Shown: positions 26,711 through 35,540 of the stretch, piece after piece
Position numbering within the stretch: position 1 is the stretch's first letter
How the letters are laid out: the number at the start of each line of letters is the position of its first letter
Assembly (NCBI GenBank): GCA_024697025.1
Contig: JAILGH010000023.1
Coordinates: forward strand, 1-61,877
DNA from: Pseudobutyrivibrio sp.
GTDB taxonomy: Bacteria > Bacillota > Clostridia > Lachnospirales > Lachnospiraceae
Length of the DNA stretch: 61,877 bases
Reading direction: 5' to 3'
The notes under the pieces: model-generated
What the model saw: the letters and a program-made list of their open reading frames with translations, nothing else
Database searches by the model: none
Told to the model about the DNA's origin: nothing
Translations under genes and position numbers: made by a program

Positions 26711-27640
26711 ATGAAAAACGTATTTATTGTAAATAAGGCATCAAGAACTGGAAGAGCTGCACTTGTTTGGCAGGAGTTAGAGGAGTATTTAAATAATAAC
26801 AATATTTCTTATGAGGCAAACTTTACTACAGGTCCTTTCGATGCGACGAGATTTGCAAAGGAGGCCACAAGCACAGGTGAGAAAGTTGCCTTATTCGTAA
26901 TGGGAGGGGACGGTACCTTAAACGAAGCCTTAAATGGTATACAAGATTTTGAAAACACCATCTACACACCGCTTCCATCTGGCTCAGCCAACGATTTCGT
27001 ATATGGCCTTGGAATGGAAGGGACTGCTGTTGAAATTTTGGACCGAGCCCTTGCTACAGATAAATACAAAAGCATTGATATAGGAAAAGTGATTTATCCA
27101 GAAGGGGAAAGGTTATTTGGCGTCAGCTCAGGCATAGGTGTAGATGCTTACGTATGCCTTCAGGCTTTGACTAGTAAGCTTAAGAAGTTTTTAAACAAAT
27201 TTCATCTTGGGGCTGCCACCTATGGCATTCTCACGGTAGGGGATATTTTTTCGATGCCATTTTCAGATGGTAAGATAACTACACATTTTGAGGGCAAGGA
27301 AACTAAAAAGAATGTTAGGCGTACTATTTTTGCTGCAGCTATGAACTGCAAGGCTGAGGGTGGTGGAGTAACTATGGCTCCAAAAGCTAAGCCAGATTCA
27401 GGTCACTTAACCGCTTTTTGTGCCCATGATATAAGTAGACTTAAATGCTTCTTGTTGCTTCCACTTTTAGTAGCTGGAAAGCACGAGGGTAAAAAAGGGT
27501 TTGATTTAATTGATTTTGACAAGATAGATATAGAGTTAAAGGACAAGATGTGTGTACATGCTGATGGAGAGCATGTAGGTTTCTACGATAAAATCAGCTT
27601 TGAATGTCTACCGAAACATTTGAAAGTTCGCGGCTTCTAA
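26711..27640 (+). CDS. Diacylglycerol kinase-family lipid kinase
   Basis: A 309-residue protein of the DagK/YegS/LCB5 fold. The nucleotide motif GGDGTLNEALNG and the partner LPSGSANDFVYGLG are intact, and the C-terminal half carries CVHADGEHVG. Such enzymes phosphorylate diacylglycerol or related lipids at the membrane surface, recycling lipid from teichoic acid synthesis, but substrates vary. The N-terminus starts directly with the ATP-binding strand (KNVFIVNKAS). It is a single gene with its own AGAGG ribosome site. Confidence 0.9.
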   Translation: MKNVFIVNKASRTGRAALVWQELEEYLNNNNISYEANFTTGPFDATRFAKEATSTGEKVALFVMGGDGTLNEALNGIQDFENTIYTPLPSGSANDFVYGLGMEGTAVEILDRALATDKYKSIDIGKVIYPEGERLFGVSSGIGVDAYVCLQALTSKLKKFLNKFHLGAATYGILTVGDIFSMPFSDGKITTHFEGKETKKNVRRTIFAAAMNCKAEGGGVTMAPKAKPDSGHLTAFCAHDISRLKCFLLLPLLVAGKHEGKKGFDLIDFDKIDIELKDKMCVHADGEHVGFYDKISFECLPKHLKVRGF

Positions 27641-27675
27641 CACTAAATCTATACAGTTTTTTCACATTTGAAGCG

Positions 27676-27703
27676 TTGTAATTTCCTCCCCTAGGGCTAT
27701 AAT
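27676..27703 (+). promoter_or_regulatory. Promoter of the DUF5692 gene
   Basis: TTGTAA and a perfect TATAAT with a 16-bp spacer. The predicted transcript starts near 27711, just before the leader hairpin. Confidence 0.7.
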
Positions 27704-27716
27704 AAAAACTGTAGTG

Positions 27717-27736
27717 GGGAGAACGAGTTTTCTCCC
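27717..27736 (+). promoter_or_regulatory. Leader hairpin at the 5' end of the DUF5692 transcript
   Basis: GGGAGAA/TTCTCCC with a 6-nt loop, within about 6 nt of the predicted transcript start; it may protect the mRNA 5' end. Confidence 0.5.
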
Positions 27737-27764
27737 TAACATATTACATAATGAGGAGGAGATT

Positions 27765-28877
27765 ATGATTTTTCAAATTAGCAATCTGTGGCAGATTCTA
27801 GGCTGGTGTCTTGTGTTTGCTGGACTGATTCTCTTGAATGAGCTTGGTCGACGTACAAAAACGGGTGGGTTGATTATCTTCGTAATCATTCCTGCAATTC
27901 TAACACTTTATTTCATCCTGATTCACTGTGGATTATTAGGTGGTGCTAGCAATCCAACAATGGCATACATGGATGGATGGTTCCACTATTTCAAGTTATA
28001 CGCAGCAGATATCGGTTGCGTTGGTTTCATGATGATTAAGTACAAATGGGGCCTTGGCAAAGAAAAATGGTTCGCTTGGTGGCCATGGTTTATTGTTGCT
28101 GCAAACATCATGATTGCAAACGTTTCTGATATGGAGTCAGCTCTTGCAGCTTACAGCATCACTGGAGATTTCTCAGGTGCATGGTGGGCTTCAAACGAAG
28201 GCGTATTCATCTATGGTGGATGGTGGAACGTTGTTAACGCTATTGCAGGACTTATAAATATTTTCTGTATGACAGGATGTATTCATCTTTACACATCTAG
28301 TGACAAGAACAAATCCGATATGCTTTGGCCGGATATGACAATCTGGTTCATCACCGCATATGATGTTTGGAACTTTGAGTATACATATTTGAATCTTCCA
28401 ACACATACATGGTACTGCGGTTTTGCACTTTTACTTGCTCCTACATTTGCAAATGCACTTTGGAACAAGGGTGCCTGGATTCAGAACCGTGCAAACACAC
28501 TTGCAATCTGGTGCATGTGGGCACAGGTAGTGCCTCTTTTCCAGCTCAAGGGTAAGTTTGCAGCAGTTCTTCCAAGTGTATACGGCGGAGCAGTTGAAAA
28601 CGGTGTTACAACAATGGCACTTTATGAGAAGGCTATCGCTTTGTACCAGGCAGGACAGGGCAAGACAGCAGCAGCCGGCGAGGCAATTGCAGCTATGGGT
28701 ATCACAGCAGACCCTAGAATGCAGGGCTTTGTAGCTATGTTGGCACTTGGCGCAAACGTTCTTTGCATCTCTATAATTATCAGAAATGCAATCAAGCTTG
28801 GAAAGAATCCATATTCAAACGAAGTATTCGTTGGAACAAAGGATTACGAAGAGGCACTTGCTCGCGCGGCTAAGTAA
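27765..28877 (+). CDS. DUF5692 family membrane protein
   Basis: A 370-residue, tryptophan-rich multi-pass membrane protein, with about 9 hydrophobic segments. The ATG at 27765 is preceded by GAGGAG; the earlier in-frame ATG at 27714 lies inside the leader hairpin region and is rejected. I recognise it as DUF5692, a family of unknown function in Clostridia. Notable stretches are the GWFHYFKLYAADIGC segment, the TAYDVWNFEYTYLN segment and a C-terminal soluble tail. Its perfect -10 box and strong ribosome site suggest high expression. It is a single-gene transcript with a strong terminator. Confidence 0.7.
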   Translation: MIFQISNLWQILGWCLVFAGLILLNELGRRTKTGGLIIFVIIPAILTLYFILIHCGLLGGASNPTMAYMDGWFHYFKLYAADIGCVGFMMIKYKWGLGKEKWFAWWPWFIVAANIMIANVSDMESALAAYSITGDFSGAWWASNEGVFIYGGWWNVVNAIAGLINIFCMTGCIHLYTSSDKNKSDMLWPDMTIWFITAYDVWNFEYTYLNLPTHTWYCGFALLLAPTFANALWNKGAWIQNRANTLAIWCMWAQVVPLFQLKGKFAAVLPSVYGGAVENGVTTMALYEKAIALYQAGQGKTAAAGEAIAAMGITADPRMQGFVAMLALGANVLCISIIIRNAIKLGKNPYSNEVFVGTKDYEEALARAAK

Positions 28878-28904
28878 TTTTCTTCATACTTTTTTAAGAT
28901 TTAT

Positions 28905-28940
28905 AAGGCTCAGACGTGTTTTCATGTCTGAGCCTTTTTT
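28905..28940 (+). terminator. Intrinsic terminator after the DUF5692 gene
   Basis: AAGGCTCAGACGTG/CATGTCTGAGCCTT (14 bp with one G-T pair), 4-nt loop, then a T run. A TATAAT for the next operon lies at 28943-28948. Confidence 0.95.
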
Positions 28941-28984
28941 GCTATAATATGGAAAGAGTAAAGAGTATGACACGAGGAATAGAA

Positions 28985-29746
28985 ATGTACAAGATTTATT
29001 ACATCATGCATAGTTGCTTTCTTGTAGAGCTGTCAGATAGATATTTGCTATTTGATTATTTCGATAAAAATGTTATTGGAGATGTGGTTCAGTATCACGG
29101 CAGCCTGCCACAGCTGGATGCCGACAAGTATTTATATGTATTTGCCAGTCATAGCCACAAGGACCATTGGTGGTTGGAGTGCCTTAGATGGGCGGATTCA
29201 AGGGACAATATCAAGTTTATACTTTCAAAGGATATTAGATTGGGCCGCAATTATTTGACCAGAAATGGTTTTGATTTATCCATCAAGGACAAGATACAGT
29301 TTGTTACCTCAATGAAAAAATACAAGGTTGATGATATGGAAATCGAAACCTTAAGGTCTACAGATGCCGGTGTTGCCTTTGCAATTAAGGTGGGGGACAA
29401 GAGCTTTTACCACGCAGGAGATTTAAACTGGTGGAATGCCGAAGGGCGAGGCGAACTTTTCGGAGAGGTTTATGGCAGAGAGTACAAGCGTGCTTTAAAG
29501 GCCATTATAAATAGACATTTTGATGCAGCCTTTGTTGTGCTTGATTCGCGAATGGGGGAGGATGGTTACTTCCTTGGCATGGAATATTTCGTGCAAAAGA
29601 TTGAGTGCGACAATATCTTCCCAATGCACACCTGGGGAGATTACAAGTGGATAAAACGATTCAAGGAACGTCCTAGTATAGCCAATCTCAAGGATAGAAT
29701 CGTAGATATTGATCAGGAAAATATGCTTTTTGAAATAGAGGACTAG
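28985..29746 (+). CDS. Metallo-beta-lactamase-fold hydrolase (UlaG-like)
   Basis: A 253-residue cytosolic MBL-fold protein. The start is the ATG at 28985 with GAGGA upstream; a GTG at 28916 would fall within the preceding terminator. Metal-binding motifs: ASHSHKDHWW (the HxHxDH motif), HAGDLNWW with the bridging acid, and MHTWGDY near the C-terminus. This UlaG/YtnP-type subgroup covers lactonases and phosphodiesterases; the substrate is unknown. It heads a four-gene run (28985-32244) with gaps of 1, 3 and 22 nt. Confidence 0.85.
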   Translation: MYKIYYIMHSCFLVELSDRYLLFDYFDKNVIGDVVQYHGSLPQLDADKYLYVFASHSHKDHWWLECLRWADSRDNIKFILSKDIRLGRNYLTRNGFDLSIKDKIQFVTSMKKYKVDDMEIETLRSTDAGVAFAIKVGDKSFYHAGDLNWWNAEGRGELFGEVYGREYKRALKAIINRHFDAAFVVLDSRMGEDGYFLGMEYFVQKIECDNIFPMHTWGDYKWIKRFKERPSIANLKDRIVDIDQENMLFEIED

Positions 29747-29747
29747 A

Positions 29748-30587
29748 ATGGTTTTTAGCAAATGCCTTTCGGCAGAGGAGTTTGACCCTGAAGTTATTAT
29801 GAATTCAGGTCAGGTCTTTCGAATGAAAAAGGAGACAAAGGGTGCAGATGGTATGCCAGATACTTACAGTGCCTGCTCCGGTGATAACGATATATACTTT
29901 TATTTGAATAAAGATAAGGATACATGGGATTTTGCCTGCGAGAAAAGCCAGTGGGATTTTTGGCAGAGGTATTTTGATTTTGATACCGACTATGTGGCTT
30001 TCAATAGGCAGATTCGACAGAGCGACGATAGCTTTTTAAAGGACGCTCTAAAGGATTCATTTGGAATGAGAATCCTCAGACAGGATTTGTGGGAGGTGTT
30101 TATTTCCTACGTCATTTCCCAAAACAACAACATACCCAAAATCAAGAAGTCAATTCAGATTTTGTGTGACAGGTATTCAGACGGGATTCATTTTCCAAAG
30201 CCTGACTGCCTTGCTTACATTCCGAAGCAGGAGCTTATGGAGGGCACGGCTTTAGGCTACAGGGCAGATTATATTATTGGGATATCAAAGGCTGTTTTAG
30301 ATGGACAGCTTGATATAGAGGCAATCAGCAAGCTTCCTTACGACCAGGCCTTAAGCAGGCTTTTGGAGGTAAAGGGAGTGGGACCAAAGGTTGCCAATTG
30401 TATTATGTTGTATGGTTTCCATTTTATGGAAAGCTATCCAATAGATACTTGGATGAAAAAGATAATTACAGAAGATTACAGCAGTTATTCTAAGGATGAA
30501 TATATTTCCTACATCAACAAAGCCTACCCGGGCTTTCAGGGATATATTCAGCAACTTCAGTTCTATCACAAAAGAAAGAAGAAATAG
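29748..30587 (+). CDS. 8-oxoguanine DNA glycosylase (OGG1/AlkA-like, HhH-GPD)
   Basis: A 279-residue base-excision repair glycosylase. The helix-hairpin-helix reads LLEVKGVGPKVANC, with the Lys that in OGG1 forms the Schiff base, and the catalytic Asp is in YPIDTWMKK, 20 or so residues later. The N-terminal OGG domain begins with the S-G-Q-V-F-R-M segment. It should remove 8-oxoguanine opposite cytosine and cleave the strand. ATG begins 1 nt after the MBL stop, so translation is coupled. No iron-sulfur cysteine cluster is present. Confidence 0.9.
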   Translation: MVFSKCLSAEEFDPEVIMNSGQVFRMKKETKGADGMPDTYSACSGDNDIYFYLNKDKDTWDFACEKSQWDFWQRYFDFDTDYVAFNRQIRQSDDSFLKDALKDSFGMRILRQDLWEVFISYVISQNNNIPKIKKSIQILCDRYSDGIHFPKPDCLAYIPKQELMEGTALGYRADYIIGISKAVLDGQLDIEAISKLPYDQALSRLLEVKGVGPKVANCIMLYGFHFMESYPIDTWMKKIITEDYSSYSKDEYISYINKAYPGFQGYIQQLQFYHKRKKK

Positions 30588-30590
30588 AAA

Positions 30591-31307
30591 ATGCTTAATG
30601 TCTTAAAATCATTTGTAAACGCCTTTTCAGCATATTCATGTATACCTTTGCCTTACTATGAAGATGAGGGTGATAGGTATAGACTAGCCTTTGTGCCATT
30701 GGTGGGAGCCGTTATTTACTGGATTTCCTACGGATGGTTTCTCTTGGGCTGGTATAGGCGTTTCAATGATGTGGCTGTCAGCTTTGGTATAATTTTGATA
30801 GCCGCTATAGTCACTGGTGGTCGTCATGTCCTTGGCTTTGTAGCTTACGTGGACGACATTCCAACCTACAAATATCGATTTGATAGTTGGAGCAAGAGCC
30901 GTGATAGAGGCGTGTTAAGATTTCTTGTGGTAATGTCTATTTGGTTTATTGCAATGCTTAACACCTATGATTTTTATTTCAGACTTGTTTTTCTAGGATT
31001 TATCTTTTCAAGAATATTCATGGGATTGCTTTCTTCATTATTTAATGAGGGAGCAAACCAATCAAAAGCAGTAATTGTACTTTTGATAATAGAATTCTGC
31101 ATCCTTACCTACGCAGGCTTTAATGAATATGAGCTTTTGATGGCAGGGCCAATTTTGGCAACCTTCATTACTTTTTTGTGTTACATAAATGCATTTAGGC
31201 GCTCAACTGAAGAAGCATTATGTCTGCTTGAGGATGACTATATTATAACAGCGGAAACAGCATGGATTTTTTCAGTGGCAATTGTTTGCCTCATAAGGTC
31301 TGTGTAG
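30591..31307 (+). CDS. Diverged CobS-like membrane protein
   Basis: A 238-residue membrane protein with the outline of adenosylcobinamide-GDP ribazoletransferase: FVNAFSAYSCIPLP at the start, then FVPLVGAVIYW, then TGGRHVLGFVAYVDDI. Ordinary CobS has GGxHxDGxxDxxD there, with acidic residues that bind the metal of the substrate diphosphate. Here the first two aspartates are gone. It is therefore a family member that may have lost or changed activity. It lies beside an equally diverged CbiB-like gene, with no other cobalamin gene in the window. Confidence 0.7.
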   Translation: MLNVLKSFVNAFSAYSCIPLPYYEDEGDRYRLAFVPLVGAVIYWISYGWFLLGWYRRFNDVAVSFGIILIAAIVTGGRHVLGFVAYVDDIPTYKYRFDSWSKSRDRGVLRFLVVMSIWFIAMLNTYDFYFRLVFLGFIFSRIFMGLLSSLFNEGANQSKAVIVLLIIEFCILTYAGFNEYELLMAGPILATFITFLCYINAFRRSTEEALCLLEDDYIITAETAWIFSVAIVCLIRSV

Positions 31308-31329
31308 CAATATTTGAAAGGGCGGTTTA

Positions 31330-32244
31330 ATGTTTAAATATCATATTTTTGCACTGTTACTAGGTACTATTTTGGAGATTTTTCTTGGCAGATTATACAC
31401 CTGCTGGAATCCATTTGACTCCATTAGAAACTGGGTGAAGTTTTTGGATAGAGCACTTTTGGGAGATGAGTTGATTCTCTTAGAGCCTTCCAAACAAAAG
31501 TCCTTTGGACTGTGGCTTTTGGTTTTGACGTTACTTCCAGTATTTATAGTAGTTACCTTTTTTACATTATTGTGTTATGAGATTACGCCAGTGCTTGGCA
31601 TCATATTTGAAGCTATAGCCACTTATTTGTGTCTGGACGCTAACTATACTTATTTTACCGCAAAGGGGATTATGGCATCTTTTTACGGAGACGGTGTTGA
31701 TGCCATGAGAAATGAGGTTCAGGTCTTTACAAAGGCGGACACAGATGGCATGGATGAAGAGCAGTTGACCAAGCTTACAATCACAAAGGTTGCGAATGAG
31801 GCGGGGGATTCCTCGGTATCAGCAATTGTGGCAATGTTTTTGTTTGGGCCTGTAGGCGGATTTTGTTATCGCACGCTGGATTTAATCGATGAAATAGTAG
31901 GTCACAAGGATAGCAGATATGAGCATTTTGGCTATTATCCAGCTAGGCTTAATAGATTCATAGATTACATACCAGGGGGCTTCAGTGGTTGGCTAGCTGT
32001 ATTGTGCGCTCGTCATACCTTTGGTGGTTTCAATGGGAGAAATGCTAGATATATTCACCTTAGAGACAAGAACAAAGCTATATCAGCTTTTGCCGGTGCC
32101 CTTGAAATAACACTTAAGGATGGCACGGTTGGAGATGACGACAAGACAGCAAAGGCAAGCCTAATTAGAGGCGCCATAACTCTACTGAGAAATATGTTTA
32201 TTTTTTGCCAGTGTATTTTATTGATTTTGTTATTATTTTTCTGA
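31330..32244 (+). CDS. Diverged CbiB/CobD-like membrane protein
   Basis: A 304-residue membrane protein with CbiB organisation: opening helix then the GR-LYTCWNPFDSI stretch where CbiB has GDP...HPV, the middle segment VANEAGDSSVSAIVAM in place of the conserved AENTSDG, and RYEHFGYYPARLNRFIDYIP matching CbiB's RYexFGxxaARLDDlxNyIP. CbiB attaches aminopropanol to cobyric acid. The C-terminal SPNaGwPe motif is missing. Substrate use is therefore uncertain. The gene is last in the run starting with the MBL hydrolase. Confidence 0.7.
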   Translation: MFKYHIFALLLGTILEIFLGRLYTCWNPFDSIRNWVKFLDRALLGDELILLEPSKQKSFGLWLLVLTLLPVFIVVTFFTLLCYEITPVLGIIFEAIATYLCLDANYTYFTAKGIMASFYGDGVDAMRNEVQVFTKADTDGMDEEQLTKLTITKVANEAGDSSVSAIVAMFLFGPVGGFCYRTLDLIDEIVGHKDSRYEHFGYYPARLNRFIDYIPGGFSGWLAVLCARHTFGGFNGRNARYIHLRDKNKAISAFAGALEITLKDGTVGDDDKTAKASLIRGAITLLRNMFIFCQCILLILLLFF

Positions 32245-32327
32245 AATTCTGGTAGAATTTAAAAAGGCTTTGCATTATAATTTATAGCGAGTATGCACTA
32301 AATATTTGAAAATTAGGAGGAATTGCT

Positions 32328-32489
32328 ATGTCTGCATTTTTATCTAGTTTTGCAAGTTATTTAATAAAAATGATCATACTAATTGCTTTAGGCATTATGG
32401 GCGGATTCATTGGTATCAAGATTCGTCAGGCCAGCAATAGGAAGAAAGGGATTGATGATACTTCATCAGCGCCTTCTTCTGAGGAATAA
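32328..32489 (+). CDS. Small single-helix membrane protein (53 aa)
   Basis: A 53-codon frame (MSAFLSSFASYLIKMIILIA...SSEE) with a near-perfect AGGAGG 7 nt before its ATG. Residues about 10-31 form one transmembrane helix containing G-I-M-G-G-F-I-G-I, followed by a basic cluster and an acidic tail, so the N-terminus probably faces out. The gene ends 20 nt before alaS and likely shares its transcript. No function can be assigned. Confidence 0.75.
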   Translation: MSAFLSSFASYLIKMIILIALGIMGGFIGIKIRQASNRKKGIDDTSSAPSSEE

Positions 32490-32509
32490 TCTTTTGGAGG
32501 AATGTTGTT

Positions 32510-35161
32510 TTGAATACCGGTGTTAATGATTTACGACGCGCCTACTTGGAGTTCTTTGAGAGCAAGGATCATCTTTGCCTCAACAGTTTTTCTCTTGTAC
32601 CTCACAATGATAACAGCTTATTGCTTATCAATGCTGGTATGGCTCCACTCAAGCCATATTTTACAGGTCAGGAGATTCCACCTCGTAGACGCGTTACCAC
32701 ATGTCAGAAATGTGTTAGAACAGGTGATATTGATAATGTAGGTAAGACGGCTCGCCATCTTACTTTTTTTGAGATGTTAGGTAACTTCTCATTCGGTGAT
32801 TACTTCAAGCACGAAGCTATCGCTTGGTCATGGGAATTCCTTACAGAGGTTCTCGGCCTTGACCCAGACCGTCTCTATCCATCTATCTACGGAGAGGATG
32901 AAGAGGCATTTGAAATCTGGACTAAAGAGGTTGGAGTAGCTCCAGAGCGAATCACTCGTTTCTATCGTGATCCAGAGACAGGTGAATGCGACAACTTCTG
33001 GGAGCATGGCGCAGGTCCTTGCGGTCCATGTTCAGAGATTTATTACGACCGTGGAGAGAAATACGGATGTGGCAAGCCTGATTGTAAGGTTGGTTGCGAT
33101 TGCGACCGTTACATGGAGGTTTGGAACAACGTATTCACACAGTTCAACGGTGATGGTCATGGCGGTTACGAGGAGCTTGCTCAAAAGAACATCGATACAG
33201 GTATGGGACTTGAGCGTCTTGCAGTTGTTATGCAGGATGTGGATTCTGTATTTGATATCGATACTATGAAGGCTATTCGTGACAAGATTTGTGAGATGTC
33301 AGGCAAGAAATACCAGGTAGATGCTCTTGATGATGTTTCTATCCGTCTTATCACAGATCATATTCGTTCATCTACTTTCCTTGTATCTGATGGTGTTACA
33401 CCTTCAAACGAGGGTCGTGGATACGTACTTCGTCGTCTTATTCGTCGTGCTGCAAAGCATGGTCGTGCACTTGGCATTAAGGGTACTTTCATGGCAAAGC
33501 TTGCCGAGACAGTTATCAACGAGTGCAAGGACGGCTATCCAGAGCTCTTCGAGAAGAGAGAGTACATCTTCAAGACTCTCACAGCAGAGGAAGAGCAGTT
33601 CAACAAGACAATCGACAAGGGACTTGAGATTCTTGCCGGCATGGAAGAAAAGCTTGTTGCATCAGGTGCAAAGGAGCTTTCTGGCGAGGATACATTCAAG
33701 CTTTACGATACTTACGGATTCCCTGTAGACCTTACAGCAGAAATCCTTGAGGAAAAGGGCTTCACTTATGATGCTGCAGGTTTCGAGGCTTGCATGGAGC
33801 ACCAGAGACAGACAGCTCGTGCAGCTCGTAAAGAGACAAACTACATGGGTGCAGATGCATCTGTTTACGATGATATCGATCTTTCTGTTACATCTGAGTT
33901 CGATGGCTATGACAAGACTTCAGCTGAGTCTACAGTTACAGTTCTTACTACAGAGACAGAGATCGTTGATACACTCGCTGAGGGCATGATTGGTACAATC
34001 ATTGTTCCAAAGACTCCATTCTACGCTACCATGGGTGGTCAGATTGGCGATACAGGTGTTATCTCAACAGCCAATGGTGAGTTTGAGGTTAAGGATACAA
34101 TCAAGCTCAAGGGTGGCAAGATTGGTCACGTGGGAGAAATGAAGTCCGGCATGATTAAGGTAGGCGAGACTGTTACACTTACAGTTGATGCTGCAAGACG
34201 TGCTCGTATCTGCAAGAATCACTCGGCTACTCACCTTATGCAAAAGGCACTTCGTGAGGTGCTTGGTACACACGTTGAGCAGAAGGGTTCTTATCAGGAT
34301 GCTGACAGAACTCGTTTCGATTTCTCTCACTTCTCAGCTATGACAGCAGAGGAGCTTGCCAAGGTTGAAAAGATGGTTAACGACAAGATTGCAGAAGGTC
34401 TTGCTGTAGAGACAGCCATCATGTCAATCGATGAGGCAAAGAAGAGTGGTGCTATGGCCCTCTTTGGTGAGAAGTACGGCGACACAGTTCGCGTAGTAAA
34501 GATGGGAGATTTCTCAGTTGAGCTTTGCGGTGGCACACATGTAAAGAACACATCCGAGATTTCTGCATTCAAGATTTTATCAGAGTCAGGTGTTGCTGCC
34601 GGTACACGTCGTATCGAGGCAATCACAGGACAGGCTGTATTTGAATATTACAACGACCTTGAGGCAAAGCTTAATGCTGCAGCTGCTGCTCTTAAGTGTA
34701 AGCCAGCAGAGGTTGAAGAGAAGATTGCACATCTTCAAAAGCAACTTAAAGAAGCTAACTCAGAGCTTGATTCTATGAAGGCAAAGGCAGCTCAGGCTGC
34801 AGTTGGCGATGTAATGGATTCAGTAGTCGAGGTTAAGGGAGTTAAGCTTCTTGCGACATCGGTAGCAGGCGTTGATATGAACGGACTTCGTGACCTTGGC
34901 GATGATCTTAAGAACAAGCTTGGGGAAGGCGTTGTTGTTCTTGCATCAGAAAACGATGGCAAGGTTAACCTTGTGGTTATGGCCACAGATGGTGCACAGG
35001 CTAAAGGGGCTCATGCAGGCAACCTTATCAAGGCTATCGCACCAAAGGTTGGCGGTGGCGGCGGTGGTCGTCCAAATATGGCTCAGGCCGGCGGCAAGAA
35101 CCCTGCAGGTATTGCAGATGCTCTTTCTGAAGCCAAAACAGTGCTTGAGGGCATGATATAA
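32510..35161 (+). CDS. alaS: Alanyl-tRNA synthetase
   Basis: A class II synthetase of 883 residues that charges tRNA-Ala and edits mischarged Ser and Gly. Translation starts at TTG, since GGAGG lies upstream and no ATG is nearby; the next residues L-R-R-A-Y-L-E-F-F match the family start. The aminoacylation core contains RVTTCQKCVR; the editing domain has HSATHLM and LCGGTHVKNT with zinc ligands; the C-terminal DHHA1 domain ends in GGGGGGRPNMAQAGG. An inserted Cys/Asp-rich loop near residue 185 (CGKPDCKVGCDCD) is seen in related Clostridia. Confidence 0.98.
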   Translation: MNTGVNDLRRAYLEFFESKDHLCLNSFSLVPHNDNSLLLINAGMAPLKPYFTGQEIPPRRRVTTCQKCVRTGDIDNVGKTARHLTFFEMLGNFSFGDYFKHEAIAWSWEFLTEVLGLDPDRLYPSIYGEDEEAFEIWTKEVGVAPERITRFYRDPETGECDNFWEHGAGPCGPCSEIYYDRGEKYGCGKPDCKVGCDCDRYMEVWNNVFTQFNGDGHGGYEELAQKNIDTGMGLERLAVVMQDVDSVFDIDTMKAIRDKICEMSGKKYQVDALDDVSIRLITDHIRSSTFLVSDGVTPSNEGRGYVLRRLIRRAAKHGRALGIKGTFMAKLAETVINECKDGYPELFEKREYIFKTLTAEEEQFNKTIDKGLEILAGMEEKLVASGAKELSGEDTFKLYDTYGFPVDLTAEILEEKGFTYDAAGFEACMEHQRQTARAARKETNYMGADASVYDDIDLSVTSEFDGYDKTSAESTVTVLTTETEIVDTLAEGMIGTIIVPKTPFYATMGGQIGDTGVISTANGEFEVKDTIKLKGGKIGHVGEMKSGMIKVGETVTLTVDAARRARICKNHSATHLMQKALREVLGTHVEQKGSYQDADRTRFDFSHFSAMTAEELAKVEKMVNDKIAEGLAVETAIMSIDEAKKSGAMALFGEKYGDTVRVVKMGDFSVELCGGTHVKNTSEISAFKILSESGVAAGTRRIEAITGQAVFEYYNDLEAKLNAAAAALKCKPAEVEEKIAHLQKQLKEANSELDSMKAKAAQAAVGDVMDSVVEVKGVKLLATSVAGVDMNGLRDLGDDLKNKLGEGVVVLASENDGKVNLVVMATDGAQAKGAHAGNLIKAIAPKVGGGGGGRPNMAQAGGKNPAGIADALSEAKTVLEGMI

Positions 35162-35183
35162 TTTGTAAATTATGTAAAAGTAG

Positions 35184-35211
35184 TTGACGAATGCATTTTT
35201 TATGCTATAAT
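35184..35211 (+). promoter_or_regulatory. Promoter of rpsU
   Basis: TTGACG and TATAAT with a 16-bp spacer, 22 nt after the alaS stop. It is one of the strongest promoters in the window. Confidence 0.85.
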
Positions 35212-35277
35212 ACACGTTAGTGCTTTTAGAGTAAATGAGTACAAATCCCCAAGATGGAGGGAGGTTAGGATTAGACT

Positions 35278-35454
35278 ATGTCAAGTGTTGTAGTTAAAGA
35301 GAATGAGACATTAGACAGCGCTCTTCGTAGATTCAAGAGAAACTGCGCTAAGGCTGGTATTCAGCAAGAGATTCGTAAGCGCGAGCACTATGAGAAGCCT
35401 TCAGTAAGACGCAAGAAGAAGTCTGAGGCTGCAAGAAAGCGTAAATATAACTAA
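35278..35454 (+). CDS. rpsU: 30S ribosomal protein bS21
   Basis: A 58-residue protein matching bS21 throughout: [20 protein letters not shown], then [20 protein letters not shown] and a Lys/Arg-rich C-terminus. bS21 sits on the 30S platform and helps start translation. GGAGG lies somewhat far upstream of the ATG, in a 60-nt leader. It has its own strong promoter and terminator, fitting a highly expressed single gene. Confidence 0.98.
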   Translation: MSSVVVKENETLDSALRRFKRNCAKAGIQQEIRKREHYEKPSVRRKKKSEAARKRKYN

Positions 35455-35479
35455 TTACGTTTAAATTTATGAAATCATG

Positions 35480-35508
35480 GCCTATACCGTAGGGTATAGG
35501 CTATTTTT
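35480..35508 (+). terminator. Intrinsic terminator after rpsU
   Basis: GCCTATACC/GGGTATAGGC with a short loop, followed by TATTTTTC. Confidence 0.9.
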
Positions 35509-35540
35509 CGGTCAAGATGATATTATTTTTTGGAGGAAAC

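Noticed and set aside
28916-28984. GTG start for the MBL hydrolase
   Set aside because: It lies inside the DUF5692 terminator hairpin; the ATG at 28985 has a ribosome site.
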